Positions 1 through 9,061 of a stretch of DNA of 64,000 nucleotides are shown here, one piece after another. The notes under the pieces are model-generated. The model did no database searches and had not been told where the DNA came from. It worked only from the letters and a program-made list of their open reading frames with translations. The position numbers and the translations under genes are program-made. Location: positions 546,986 to 610,985 of the forward strand of contig NZ_OMKA01000029.1 in NCBI RefSeq assembly GCF_900299525.1, in the 5' to 3' direction. Position 1 is the first letter of the stretch. Each line of letters begins with the position of its first letter. Source of the stretch: Aquimarina sp. Aq78. GTDB taxonomy: Bacteria > Bacteroidota > Bacteroidia > Flavobacteriales > Flavobacteriaceae.

Positions 1-2
1 GC

Positions 3-1322
3 TCCACTATCAGTAATTTTCCGTATAGTGAAAGTTTTGAATCTGGATTAGGAGATTGGACTAATGCCACAGGAGATGATATCGAATGGACAAGAGACTC
101 TAACGGAACTCCCTCGTCGGGAACAGGACCTTCTACAGCACAAAACGGCTCTTTCTACCTTTACACAGAAGCATCTACAAATGTAACCCCAGCCGGGAGT
201 CCTAATAAAACAGCAATATTAAACAGCCCATGTATAGATTTACCCCAGGCTGGTAATATGTCTCTAGAATTTGGATATCACATGCTAGGTAGAGATATAG
301 GAACTATAGAAGTTTTGGTAAGTACTAATGATGGAACATCTTATACTTCTATATGGTCACAAAATGGAGCCAAAGGAGACACCTGGAATCAAGCAACTGT
401 TGATCTTTCTGGATATTCTGGTTCTGTGATTAGATTGCAGTTTAAAGGAACAACAGGAACGAGTTGGAGAAGTGATATAGCAATTGATAATATCAAAATC
501 AAGGAAACTACAACCAATCCTTCTTCTTGTAACGGGATTACCAGTTTTCCTTATAACGAAAGTTTTGAATCCGGGATTGGTGAATGGACACAAGAAACTA
601 GTGATAATATAAACTGGACCGTTGATAGCAATAGCACGCCATCATCTAGCACAGGGCCTTCTTCTGCAACTAATGGTAGTAATTACATTTTTACCGAAGC
701 TTCTGGTAGCGGAAATGGATTTCCTAATAAAGTAGCTTTATTAACAAGTCCTTGTGTAGATTTAACCAGTGAATCAAATGCAGAACTTAGCTTTGATTAT
801 CACATGTATGGATCAAATATGGGTACTTTAGAAATACGTGTATCTACCAATGATGGTGTAAACTGGACCACTGCCTGGAGCAAAAATGGAAACCAGGGAA
901 ATAGTTGGAGTTCTCAAACCGTAAACTTATCTACTTATAGCGGATCTACAATAAAATTACAACTTAAAGGAACTACAGGATCTAGTTACAGAAGTGATAT
1001 GGCTATCGATAATTTAAAAATTACTTCTGGTTCTGCAGATAGTGATCTCACTGATAATGAAATCCGTACAACGAATCCAAAGATAAGTATCTATCCCAAC
1101 CCTATTGCATCTGGCTCTTTATCTATCCAACATCCTGGATTCTCGAAAAATGGAGGAAAAACACAAATCACCATTACAGATTTTCTAGGAAAAACAATTG
1201 ACATAGTAGATTCTAATAACGAAACTACGGCTTACGATGTTAGTAATCTAAGTAACGGTGTTTATTTTATAATCATTAATAATAAAGAAGGACAAGTAAC
1301 TCAAAAATTTATCAAAAGATAA
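3..1322 (+). CDS. T9SS cargo protein with tandem MAM-like domains (5' truncated by window edge)
   Basis: The reading frame is open to the window edge, so this is the C-terminal part of a larger secreted protein. Two similar units of about 175 codons follow one another (about 3-510 and 535-1030). Each has FPYxESFESG, a GPS/NG motif, a Cys-containing NSPC or TSPC strand, FxYHM, and ends RSDxAIDNxKI. This layout matches MAM or MAM-like adhesive domains. The last 75 or so residues (ISIYPNP, ITDFLGK, LSNGVYFI, QKFIKR) form a type A Por secretion C-terminal sorting domain, so the protein is expected to pass through the type IX system to the cell surface or medium. Any catalytic domain would lie upstream of the window. 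Starting at the internal ATG at 258 would cut the first MAM unit, so I reject it. Confidence 0.9.
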   Translation, partial: STISNFPYSESFESGLGDWTNATGDDIEWTRDSNGTPSSGTGPSTAQNGSFYLYTEASTNVTPAGSPNKTAILNSPCIDLPQAGNMSLEFGYHMLGRDIGTIEVLVSTNDGTSYTSIWSQNGAKGDTWNQATVDLSGYSGSVIRLQFKGTTGTSWRSDIAIDNIKIKETTTNPSSCNGITSFPYNESFESGIGEWTQETSDNINWTVDSNSTPSSSTGPSSATNGSNYIFTEASGSGNGFPNKVALLTSPCVDLTSESNAELSFDYHMYGSNMGTLEIRVSTNDGVNWTTAWSKNGNQGNSWSSQTVNLSTYSGSTIKLQLKGTTGSSYRSDMAIDNLKITSGSADSDLTDNEIRTTNPKISIYPNPIASGSLSIQHPGFSKNGGKTQITITDFLGKTIDIVDSNNETTAYDVSNLSNGVYFIIINNKEGQVTQKFIKR

Positions 1323-1351
1323 GATTTGTTTAGTTTTTTTGAATGTACCCT

Positions 1352-1385
1352 AACTGCCCGAGAATTTTTTCGGGCAGTTTCTATT
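1352..1385 (+). terminator. Intrinsic terminator after the MAM/T9SS gene
   Basis: Inverted repeat AACTGCCCG (1352-1360) and CGGGCAGTT (1371-1379) with a short A/T loop, then a T-rich tract. It lies 30 bp after the stop codon and before the dipeptidase gene, so the two genes are probably separate transcripts. Confidence 0.8.
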
Positions 1386-1454
1386 ATTAAAAATATCATC
1401 TGGAATTTGTTTTGTAAGTTTATAACGCTATAAAACACATAATCACATCTAATT

Positions 1455-2783
1455 ATGAAAAACTTTTCAATTTTTGCTGCTATTGTACTCTTACTTATTT
1501 CATGCAAACAAGAGAATATGAAAAAAGATACTTCTACAGAAGATCAATCAACCATTACAGAGGATCAACTTATCGCCAAAGCAAAAGAAATTCATAATAA
1601 AGTCATTACTCTAGATACTCACTGTGATATTAATGTAAAAAACTTTACAGACTCTATAAATTACACTCAGGATCTTAGTTCACAAATCACTTTACCAAAA
1701 ATGAAAAAGGGTGGATTAGATGTTGCCTGGTTTATTGTTTATACAGGACAAGACTCTCTAACAACTAAAGGTTATGAAAAAGCGTACGAAATTGCAATGT
1801 CAAAATTTAAGGCTATTCATAAACTAGCAGAAGAAATTGCACCAGATCAAATTGAACTAGCCTTAACATCTGATGATGTTCGTCGTATTCATAAAAAAGG
1901 AAAAAAAGTAGCTATGATTGGTATCGAAAATGGATATCCCGTAGGAACCGATATTAGTAATGTAAAGAAGTTTCATGACCTTGGTGCCAGATATATGTCA
2001 CTTTCTCATAATGGGCATAGCCAGCTTTGTGATTCTAATACTGGTGAAGCAGATGGCATTTGGTTGCATAATGGCTTAAGCGATCTAGGAAAAGAAGTTA
2101 TTACAGAAATGAATAAAACAGGGATTATGATAGATGTTTCCCACCCTTCTAAAGAATCTATGCGACAAATGATCAAGCTTACCAAAGCTCCGATCATTGC
2201 TTCTCATTCTTCTGCAAGAGCATTATGTGATCATAGTAGAAATCTGGATGACGAACAATTGCAATGGTTAAAAGAAAATGGTGGTGTGGTTCAAACCGTA
2301 GCTTTTACCTCTTACCTAAATACAGAGAAATTTGAAAAACGAAATAAGAAAGAAGTAGAAATAGCTAAGCAAATTGCTGATTCTATGGGAGTAACTTGGA
2401 TAGATCGAAAAGAAATAGCTAAGCTAGGTACCGAAGAAAAAGAAAAGTACTATGATTTTTATATGAAAATGCTAACGATTCGAAGAAAAAAAGTAAAAAA
2501 AATGGATAGTCTTCCTCCTGCTGTAGATGTCGTGGATTTTGTAAATCACATTGATTATATGGTTAACAAAATTGGCATTGATCATGTAGGCATTAGTTCT
2601 GATTTTGACGGAGGTGGTGGAATTGAAGGATGGAGTGATGCTTCTGAAACTTTTAATGTAACTCTAGAATTGGTAAAACGCGGATACACAGAAGAACAAA
2701 TCGGAAAACTTTGGAGTGGAAATCTGTTACGTGTTCTTGATGAAGTGCAAAAAATAGCAAAGGAGTTAAATCAAGCTGGATAG
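1455..2783 (+). CDS. Membrane dipeptidase, peptidase family M19, lipoprotein
   Basis: A 442-residue protein of the zinc-dependent renal dipeptidase (M19) family, which cleaves dipeptides, often including D-residues. The N-terminus is a lipoprotein signal with lipobox LISC (Cys17), so it is probably anchored in the envelope facing the periplasm or outside. Metal-site motifs are THCDIN (His56, Asp58), GIENGYP, SLSHNGHSQLCDSN, DVSHPS, IASHSSARALC and a C-terminal GISSDFDGGGG. Length is normal for the family once the signal and a short acidic linker are subtracted. It stands alone: a terminator precedes it and the next gene is convergent, with only 2 bp between the stop codons. Substrate preference cannot be read from sequence. 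Confidence 0.93.
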   Translation: MKNFSIFAAIVLLLISCKQENMKKDTSTEDQSTITEDQLIAKAKEIHNKVITLDTHCDINVKNFTDSINYTQDLSSQITLPKMKKGGLDVAWFIVYTGQDSLTTKGYEKAYEIAMSKFKAIHKLAEEIAPDQIELALTSDDVRRIHKKGKKVAMIGIENGYPVGTDISNVKKFHDLGARYMSLSHNGHSQLCDSNTGEADGIWLHNGLSDLGKEVITEMNKTGIMIDVSHPSKESMRQMIKLTKAPIIASHSSARALCDHSRNLDDEQLQWLKENGGVVQTVAFTSYLNTEKFEKRNKKEVEIAKQIADSMGVTWIDRKEIAKLGTEEKEKYYDFYMKMLTIRRKKVKKMDSLPPAVDVVDFVNHIDYMVNKIGIDHVGISSDFDGGGGIEGWSDASETFNVTLELVKRGYTEEQIGKLWSGNLLRVLDEVQKIAKELNQAG

Positions 2784-2785
2784 CA

Positions 2786-3913
2786 TTATTTTGAAATCTC
2801 TTCGATAATCGAAATGTAATCAGATCGGTTTGCTATAAAATCCCGTTCAGATACATCGATTATCTTTATATTAAATTGCGGTTGTGATTTCATGAATTGC
2901 AAATACCCCTTATTGATCTTATCCAGATATTCTGCAGGGATTTTTTGCTCATAGTCTCTACCTCTTTTTTTGATATTTTCTAAAAGACGTTCTGTATTTT
3001 GATATAAATAAACGTATAGTCCGGGTTTGGCTAAATTTCTATACATCAGGTCAAATACTTTTTTATACAGCATAAACTCTTCTGATTGTAAAGTAACCTT
3101 AGCAAAAATCAATGATTTAAATACATCATAATCACTCACTACAAAATCTTTAAACAAATCAAATTGCGCTATATCATCTTGTAAACGTTGATAACGATCT
3201 GCCAGAAAAGACATCTCGAGAGGAAAAGCATAACGCTCCATATCCTCATAAAACTTTGGCAAAAAAGGATTATCGGCAAACCGTTCCAGAATGAGTTTTG
3301 CATTAAACTCTTTAGCAATCAATTGTGCCAAACTTGTTTTACCAGCTCCAATATTTCCCTCGACAGTAAGGTATTGAAACCGTGATAAAGTATACTTCTC
3401 TTTTGGGTTTGTTATTTTTTCACCAAGTAGAGTCACTTTTGAATCATCAGAAGTACTCTTTAACAATTGTTTTACGTTTTGCTTCAATATTGGGTGTACC
3501 ATATCTCCCGCAATCTCTGCTAGTGGTTCTAGCACAAATTTTCGATCCTGCATTGCAGGATGGGGAACTATCAATTCTTTGGTTTCTATATTTCCTTCCG
3601 AAGAGAAAATAATATCCAGGTCAATCGTTCTTGCCTCATACCCTTCGCCATCTGTTCTATTTCTACCCAGAGAGTTTTCGATTCCTAACAAGATCGTCAA
3701 TACTTCAGTTTCAGAAAGAAAAGTACGTATTGTAACACAAGCATTATAAAAATCATCACTATTAAATCCCCAGGCCGGAGTTTGATAAACTCCAGAAATT
3801 GAAACTATATCTCCTATCGTTTCATATATCTCATTAACAGCATTCTGCAGAAAATCTATGCGATTTCCTATATTACTTCCTAATGAAATATGTAATAAAC
3901 GGGATGTTTTCAA
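2786..3913 (-). CDS. folK: Fusion of HPPK (FolK) with a deoxynucleoside kinase
   Basis: Residues 1 to about 160 are 2-amino-4-hydroxy-6-hydroxymethyldihydropteridine pyrophosphokinase, a folate-pathway step: SLGSNIGNR near the start, RTIDLDI at 95-101 and PHPAMQDRKFVLEPL at 117-131. Residues about 180-375 are a deoxyadenosine/deoxyguanosine-kinase-like domain with a P-loop GNIGAGKTS (185-193), ERFADNPFL, and the ERLLENIKKRGRDYE lid-type segment, which salvages deoxynucleosides. Both domains look complete, so one polypeptide carries two cytosolic nucleotide-related kinase activities joined by a charged linker. I recall such fusions in other Bacteroidota, so it is a lineage trait rather than a local accident. 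It is convergent with the dipeptidase gene. Confidence 0.92.
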   Translation of the reverse strand: MKTSRLLHISLGSNIGNRIDFLQNAVNEIYETIGDIVSISGVYQTPAWGFNSDDFYNACVTIRTFLSETEVLTILLGIENSLGRNRTDGEGYEARTIDLDIIFSSEGNIETKELIVPHPAMQDRKFVLEPLAEIAGDMVHPILKQNVKQLLKSTSDDSKVTLLGEKITNPKEKYTLSRFQYLTVEGNIGAGKTSLAQLIAKEFNAKLILERFADNPFLPKFYEDMERYAFPLEMSFLADRYQRLQDDIAQFDLFKDFVVSDYDVFKSLIFAKVTLQSEEFMLYKKVFDLMYRNLAKPGLYVYLYQNTERLLENIKKRGRDYEQKIPAEYLDKINKGYLQFMKSQPQFNIKIIDVSERDFIANRSDYISIIEEISK

Positions 3914-3990
3914 TATTGGATTTTTTATATTCTGATCAGAACTCCTTATTTTTAGGACAAATTAAACAAAACAAAATCACTTCGCCTTAT

Positions 3991-4033
3991 TTTTGAGCGA
4001 ACTATTATTAACTATTATTTTATTTTGAGCGAA
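3991..4033. repeat. Short direct repeat around the start of the YhhQ-like gene
   Basis: TTTTGAGCGAA occurs at 3991-4001 and again at 4023-4033. Between them ACTATTATT is itself repeated. The second copy contains the TTG used as start codon by the downstream gene. The copies are 32 bp apart and therefore out of frame with each other. Confidence 0.7.
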
Positions 4034-4732
4034 ACTCTTCTAAACTTAAAAAATAAACGTACTGCTTATAGAATATACCTGATACTTGGTGCGCTTTTTA
4101 TTTCATCTTTGGTGGTATCTAATCTTATTTTTCAAAAATTCTTTTACTGGGATTTTTTTGGAATATATACTTTTGAAATTTCTGTAGGGATTCTACCATA
4201 CCCTATTACATTTTTGATCACAGACATTATTAGTGAAGTATATGGTAAGAGGAAAGCTAATCAAATCGTTACTGCTGGTATTTTTGCATCTTTTTTTTCA
4301 TTACTTATCGTATATGCTTCATCTTCGGTTCCTGCTACGGCTTGGTCTCCAATAAATGATGAAATATTTAATCAGGTTTTTGGCGCTACAGTAATTGCTG
4401 TATTTGCATCAATGATGGCTTATCTTTTTGCACAATATATCGATATCCAGATTTTTCATTTTTGGAAACGCGTCACCAAAGGAAAGCACCTTTGGCTGCG
4501 AAATAATTTCTCTACTTTTTCTTCCCAGTTTATAGATACACTAACAGTTCTTTTATTACTCTGCTCTGCTGGGATTATCGATTGGGATCGTTTTGGAATA
4601 TTATTACTTAATGGTTTTTTGTTTAAAATATTGGTTGCTGCACTAGATACTCCAATTTTGTATCTATGTGTATATGTTATGAGAAAACGATTTAAGCTAA
4701 AACAAGGTGGTGAATTAGCTTTGGAAATTTAA
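4025..4732 (+). CDS. VUT family / YhhQ-type queuosine precursor transporter
   Basis: A 235-residue polytopic membrane protein with about six hydrophobic segments. The family signature is clear: FEISVGILPYPITFLITDI followed by SEVYGKRKANQ, with a later FHFWKRVTKGKHLWLRNNFS and a cytoplasmic-loop Asp. YhhQ homologs import queuosine precursors such as preQ0/preQ1 for tRNA modification; that role is from the family and the substrate here is inferred. The only start preserving the first membrane segment is TTG at 4025; no ATG occurs in the first stretch. It is divergent from folK and followed by an unrelated gene. Confidence 0.88.
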   Translation: MSETLLNLKNKRTAYRIYLILGALFISSLVVSNLIFQKFFYWDFFGIYTFEISVGILPYPITFLITDIISEVYGKRKANQIVTAGIFASFFSLLIVYASSSVPATAWSPINDEIFNQVFGATVIAVFASMMAYLFAQYIDIQIFHFWKRVTKGKHLWLRNNFSTFSSQFIDTLTVLLLLCSAGIIDWDRFGILLLNGFLFKILVAALDTPILYLCVYVMRKRFKLKQGGELALEI

Positions 4733-4769
4733 AATCTAACAAATAGTTAACTTAAAAAAAGTAACATCG

Positions 4770-4777
4770 TATCTTTG
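4770..4777 (+). promoter_or_regulatory. Putative -7 element TATCTTTG upstream of the AsmA-like gene
   Basis: TATCTTTG matches the Bacteroidota -7 consensus TAnnTTTG and lies 35 bp before the ATG at 4812. I see no TTG at the usual -33 distance, so it is a half-supported promoter. Confidence 0.45.
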
Positions 4778-4811
4778 TAAATCGTTACTTTATCTCAAAG
4801 CTATTTTTATC

Positions 4812-7445
4812 ATGAAAAAAGTCCTCAAAATTCTTGGTATTTTTTTACTATTACTTATCATAGGTGTCATCTCAATTCCTTTTTTATTTAAGGGAACTAT
4901 CCAGGACAAAGTACGTTACCTGGTCAATGAGCATGTACATGCAAAAGTAGATTTTGCAAATTTGGACATCAGTCTTATCAGGAGCTTTCCTCAGGCATCT
5001 GTGGTTATCGATGAACTTTCGATCATTAATTATGCGCCTTTTGAAGGAGATACCTTAGCATATTCTAAAAAAATTGCCTTGGATATGTCTATTAAAGAGT
5101 TATTTAAAAATGCTTCAGAACCTATTAGTGTTCAAAAAATAGTAATCGATGAAGCCAATATTGCAATCAAAACTGATTCATTAGGAAATTCTAATGTTGA
5201 TATCGTTAAAAAACAGGAAGATGTTGTAGAAACTCAACCAGAAGAAGAAAGTGGTGCTTTTACCTTTGCTTTAGATCATTATGAAATAAACGATAGTAAA
5301 ATTCTATTTAAAGATGATATAAGCAAAACCATATTGGCGATGACAGATCTTAATCATAGCGGTGATGGGTCGATCTCTGGTGAGAAAATAATTTTGGATA
5401 CCAAAACGAATACTGAAGCCTCATTAAACCTCGATGGCACTAAGTATCTAAATAAAAACAAATTACAACTTGATGCTCAAATAGAATTAGATCTTGAGAA
5501 TCAACGTTATTCTTTTAAAGAAAATAAGGCCCAGATCAACAGATTACCTCTTGAATTTGCTGGTTACGTTCAGTTATTCGAAAAATATACTGATGTAGAT
5601 CTTAGTTTTAAAACCCCTTCGTCTGATTTTAAGAATTTTCTGGCTGTTATCCCCGAAACTTATGTCAAAAACCTGGATGGAGTACAAACTAGCGGAGATT
5701 TTTCTATTAATGGAATTATTAAAGGAAAATCTGATGATACTTATATCCCAAAAATGGATATCAAGATCGCTTCAAGTAATGCTTCTTTTAAATACCCTGA
5801 CTTACCTAAAGGTGTTAAAAGCATAAATATCGATACTCAGATCAAGAATGAAACCGGGTTAGTGGATGATACATATATAAACATTGATAATCTAACTTTC
5901 AAAATAGATCAGGATTCTTTTGCTGCCAAAGGTAGTTTGCGAAATCTAACTAAAAACATGGTCGTAGATATGATGCTGAAAGGCACATTAAACCTGGCTA
6001 ATCTAAATCAGGCATATCCGTTACAATTGGAAGAAAAAATAAATGGAATTGTTAATGCAGATGTCAAAACCAATTTTGATATGCAATCTTTAGAAAAGGA
6101 ACAATATCAGAATGTAAAAAGCTCAGGTACTGCCAGTATCTCTCAATTTACATATGCTTCTTCTGATACGCCTAATGAAATAAAAATAGAAAACGCCAAT
6201 GTAAGTTTTACACCAGAAACCATCTCATTAGATAAGATGCAGGCCACCACCGGAAGATCTGATCTTGCAGCTACAGGTACTATACAAAACCTTATGGGCT
6301 TTTTATTTGCTAAGCAAGACCTAAAAGGAAATTTTGATGTAAACTCTAATGTGTTTGCTGTAGATGATTTTATGGTGAGTGAACAAGAGGCCGAAGCCGA
6401 AGAAGAGGTAGCAAGCACAACAGAAGATGAAACCATGAGAATTCCCTCTTTTCTGGATGCTACACTAAACTTTGATACCAAAAAAGTATTCTACGATAAC
6501 TTAGAATTACAAAATACAAAAGGAACAGTAAAGATAAAAGATGAAACCGCCTATCTAGAAAACGTAACTTCTAATATTTTTGATGGAGGAATGGCTCTTA
6601 ATGGTAACGTATCTACTAAGTCTAAAGTTCCAACTTTTGATATGGCTCTCGACTTAAGTAAAATAGATATTGTAAAATCTTTTAATAATTTAGAATTAAT
6701 AAAAGGTTTAGCTCCCATAGCAAAAGCACTTACTGGTAACCTTACAACAAAAATCAACCTGAATGGTAATCTCAATGAAAATCTTATTCCTGTTTTAACC
6801 TCATTAAAAGGTAAAGCACTTGCCGAAATCCTTAATGCTCAAGTTTCTACAACTAAGACTCCATTTTTATCTACCTTAGACAACCAGCTTAATTTTGTAG
6901 AAATTGATCAATTGAATCTAAAAGACATTAAAACTAACCTGAGTTTTGATGATGGAAAAATTAATGTAAAACCTTTTGAGTTTGATGTCCAGGGGATAAA
7001 GGTTACTGCTGGTGGGGACCATAGTTTTGAACAAAACATGAATTATAATATCAAACTAGATGTACCGGCCAAATATCTAGGTAGTGAGGTTGGAAATTTG
7101 ATCTCGCAACTTGATCAAAAAGAAGCTAATAATATGACTGTTGGGCTACCAATTGGGCTCTCTGGTAATTTTAAAAACCCAAAGATTAACTTAAATACAG
7201 ACCTAGCTATAAAACAACTCACACAACAAATAGTAGATAAACAGAAAGAAAAAGTGAAAGGAGAGCTTATCGGCAAGGGTGGGAAAGTATTAACAGACCT
7301 ATTAGGAAATTCTAAAAAACAAACTGATTCTTCTAAAACGAATTCAAATAATACTGAAGAAACATTAAAAAATACGGCAAAAAATATTTTAGGAGGGTTT
7401 TTAGGTAAGAAAAAGAAAAAAGACTCTACAAAAACAAAGAATTAA
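4812..7445 (+). CDS. AsmA family protein (envelope, AsmA-like C-terminal region)
   Basis: An 877-residue protein with one N-terminal membrane segment (about residues 5-25, LGIFLLLLIIGVISIPF). A long, mostly beta-structured region with the AsmA pattern follows: DFANLDISLIRSFPQASV, then repeated D(L/I)xxKxxxxDxxxxxxGxxxNL strands. The last hundred or so residues carry VGLPIGLSGNFKNPKINL, typical of the AsmA C-terminal module, and a Lys/Ser/Thr-rich tail. AsmA relatives bridge the periplasm and are tied to lipid transport or outer-membrane assembly. The protein is inner-membrane anchored with its bulk in the periplasm. It is a single gene with its own promoter-like element and faces a convergent gene. 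The exact role in this lineage is unknown. Confidence 0.88.
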   Translation: MKKVLKILGIFLLLLIIGVISIPFLFKGTIQDKVRYLVNEHVHAKVDFANLDISLIRSFPQASVVIDELSIINYAPFEGDTLAYSKKIALDMSIKELFKNASEPISVQKIVIDEANIAIKTDSLGNSNVDIVKKQEDVVETQPEEESGAFTFALDHYEINDSKILFKDDISKTILAMTDLNHSGDGSISGEKIILDTKTNTEASLNLDGTKYLNKNKLQLDAQIELDLENQRYSFKENKAQINRLPLEFAGYVQLFEKYTDVDLSFKTPSSDFKNFLAVIPETYVKNLDGVQTSGDFSINGIIKGKSDDTYIPKMDIKIASSNASFKYPDLPKGVKSINIDTQIKNETGLVDDTYINIDNLTFKIDQDSFAAKGSLRNLTKNMVVDMMLKGTLNLANLNQAYPLQLEEKINGIVNADVKTNFDMQSLEKEQYQNVKSSGTASISQFTYASSDTPNEIKIENANVSFTPETISLDKMQATTGRSDLAATGTIQNLMGFLFAKQDLKGNFDVNSNVFAVDDFMVSEQEAEAEEEVASTTEDETMRIPSFLDATLNFDTKKVFYDNLELQNTKGTVKIKDETAYLENVTSNIFDGGMALNGNVSTKSKVPTFDMALDLSKIDIVKSFNNLELIKGLAPIAKALTGNLTTKINLNGNLNENLIPVLTSLKGKALAEILNAQVSTTKTPFLSTLDNQLNFVEIDQLNLKDIKTNLSFDDGKINVKPFEFDVQGIKVTAGGDHSFEQNMNYNIKLDVPAKYLGSEVGNLISQLDQKEANNMTVGLPIGLSGNFKNPKINLNTDLAIKQLTQQIVDKQKEKVKGELIGKGGKVLTDLLGNSKKQTDSSKTNSNNTEETLKNTAKNILGGFLGKKKKKDSTKTKN

Positions 7446-7459
7446 TAAATGTAATAGAA

Positions 7460-7495
7460 AAGAGTGTACCTGATTTCTCAAGTACTCTCTTATAC
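7460..7495. terminator. Possible bidirectional hairpin between convergent genes
   Basis: AAGAGTGTAC (7460-7469) pairs with GTACTCTCTT (7482-7491) with one mismatch across a 12-nt loop. The T-tract is weak on both strands. It sits between the convergent AsmA-like and astacin-like genes. Confidence 0.4.
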
Positions 7496-7587
7496 TCGAA
7501 AATAATATTTTATTGGATATGATGATCCAATTGGTTTTTACATCACAGATTTATATGTGTATAGAGATTTTCCATCAAAATATAGAA

Positions 7588-8433
7588 TTATCTTTTAGGA
7601 TATTCTAAATTAGTGCCTATAATGTCTAACGGGGATATAGTTTCCTGAGCTCCGGTATAGCCTTCACCATTAAGTAACGTAATTGTTGGTTTACCATTTT
7701 TAGAAAAAGCATATTGATGATACATCATTATACTATTAATATCAAATGCCCTAGTTAATCTTCTTGAATTCTTAATCTTGAATTGATCTTCTTGACCACT
7801 TCGAATGTTTTCCCATTTTATAATAATATAGTTGTCTCTTTCTGGTCTTGCTTGTTCATGACGAAAACCAAGCGTATGACCTATTTCATGAGTAACAAGG
7901 TTGGCACCGACATTATGACCTAATTTAATAATTCCTCCACCTAAATTGAACCCAATAGATGCCAAACCACAAGTTGAACATACATCTGTAGATTGTGTGA
8001 AAGTTACATAACCGAACAACTCATTGGTTCTTTTTTTAAACTTTATATTAGTTTTTCTACTCCATCTTTTCATCGCCAATAGTATATTAGTACGTAACTT
8101 AAGACTTAAGTTACTACTTAAGGCAAAAATAACAGTGTTGTTTGGCCATTTTTTAACAGGATCTTGTAACGTTAATTTTTGATCAACAATTTGAGGAGTG
8201 TCTGATACATGTTCTTCAGAAAGAATGATATCATCATGGTAAAGGTATTCTCCGTTACCCATGTCTTTGACAGTAACTAAATCTCCATCAAAATACTTTT
8301 CAATTAATTTTCCGTTAGATGTTGTTACGTCTTCGGTTACACTTTCTTCTACGTTCTCTTTTTGACAAGAAGCGAAAAGTAAAACTGTGCCCAGTGCGAG
8401 AGTTTTAAATGACCTGATTTTTTTTGTATTCAT
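7588..8433 (-). CDS. Astacin-like zinc metalloprotease (M12A), lipoprotein
   Basis: A 281-residue protein. The N-terminus is a lipoprotein signal with lipobox FASC (Cys23) and a following acidic stretch. The zinc site THEIGHTLGFRHEQ (HExxHxxGxxH near residues 182-192) with ARPERD is the astacin signature, and SIMMYH downstream is the Met-turn. An Asp/Cys-rich strand (DVCSTCGLASIGFN) precedes the active site as in bacterial astacins. Family members cleave proteins outside the cytoplasm; flavastacin is a flavobacterial relative. There is an N-terminal propeptide-like region of about 80 residues (EKYFDGDLVTVKDMGNGEYL). The gene stands alone, transcribed away from the long spacer at 8434-9230. 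Confidence 0.92.
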   Translation of the reverse strand: MNTKKIRSFKTLALGTVLLFASCQKENVEESVTEDVTTSNGKLIEKYFDGDLVTVKDMGNGEYLYHDDIILSEEHVSDTPQIVDQKLTLQDPVKKWPNNTVIFALSSNLSLKLRTNILLAMKRWSRKTNIKFKKRTNELFGYVTFTQSTDVCSTCGLASIGFNLGGGIIKLGHNVGANLVTHEIGHTLGFRHEQARPERDNYIIIKWENIRSGQEDQFKIKNSRRLTRAFDINSIMMYHQYAFSKNGKPTITLLNGEGYTGAQETISPLDIIGTNLEYPKR

Positions 8434-8698
8434 GATTGTGTGAAATTAAGTTTGTTTTAAAAAATTATTTAAACCCGGATTATTCAATAGGATTCAATTC
8501 ATTAGTGTACTACCATAAATACTAATGCTTTTTTTTAATTTTTGTATAGCATCATTATTATAGTAAAATTGAAAAATATAGGGAAAAACAGTAGTGTTTG
8601 CAGTATTTCAAAAATGTAATAGATTTTCTATTATAAAACAAGCACAGATACTGGGGTGAACAAAAACTTCCCTTACTATCTTATTTATCCCCCAACTC

Positions 8699-9061
8699 AA
8701 AGGGAAACTTATCCTCCTCCCTTGGGAGATTGAATTGGGATAGATAAACAATTGTTTATACCATTGCAAATTTTCCTTTAAAAAGGGAAATCGTCGTACA
8801 CCCCCTTTCTAGCATTTTTGTAAAACTATAATACTATTGACACTATATTGTCCTGATTCTTTGAATAATCAAAAAATTAGGACAACCTTGTAACGGGTTC
8901 ACGACAAGTTTCCCTTTAACCCGAATTATAGATTAGAACTTCGTTATGAGATTTGAAAGTACCATAAAATATGACACATTTTCCTAGTTTTAGCATAGCC
9001 AGTTTATCCTGAGTTTATCGAAGGGCTACGGTTACACTGAAAAATGTAGTGCAATGGTATA
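8699..9061. repeat. Interleaved inverted repeats in the spacer, possible degenerate mobile or repeat element
   Basis: AAAGGGAAACTT (8699-8710) is repeated inverted as AAGTTTCCCTTT (8906-8917). TATACCATTGCA (8757-8768) is repeated inverted as TGCAATGGTATA (9050-9061). A further hairpin TTGTCCTGATT (8848-8858) and AATTAGGACAA (8875-8885) has no T-tract after it, so it is not an obvious terminator. The two long-range repeats interleave rather than nest, which suggests overlapping or rearranged copies of a repeat family rather than one clean element. Confidence 0.5.
8995..9027. repeat. REP-like palindromic unit
   Basis: The stretch begins TAGCC and ends GGGCTA, with AGTTTATC occurring twice inside, and contains CCTGAGTTTATCGAAGG. 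This resembles the widespread CCTGAGCTTGTCGAAGG type of intergenic palindrome found in many genomes. No RAYT transposase gene is visible nearby. Confidence 0.5.

Noticed and set aside
6143-6775. Minus-strand frames within the AsmA-like gene
   Set aside because: Fully inside a convincing gene and low-complexity in translation; antisense shadows.
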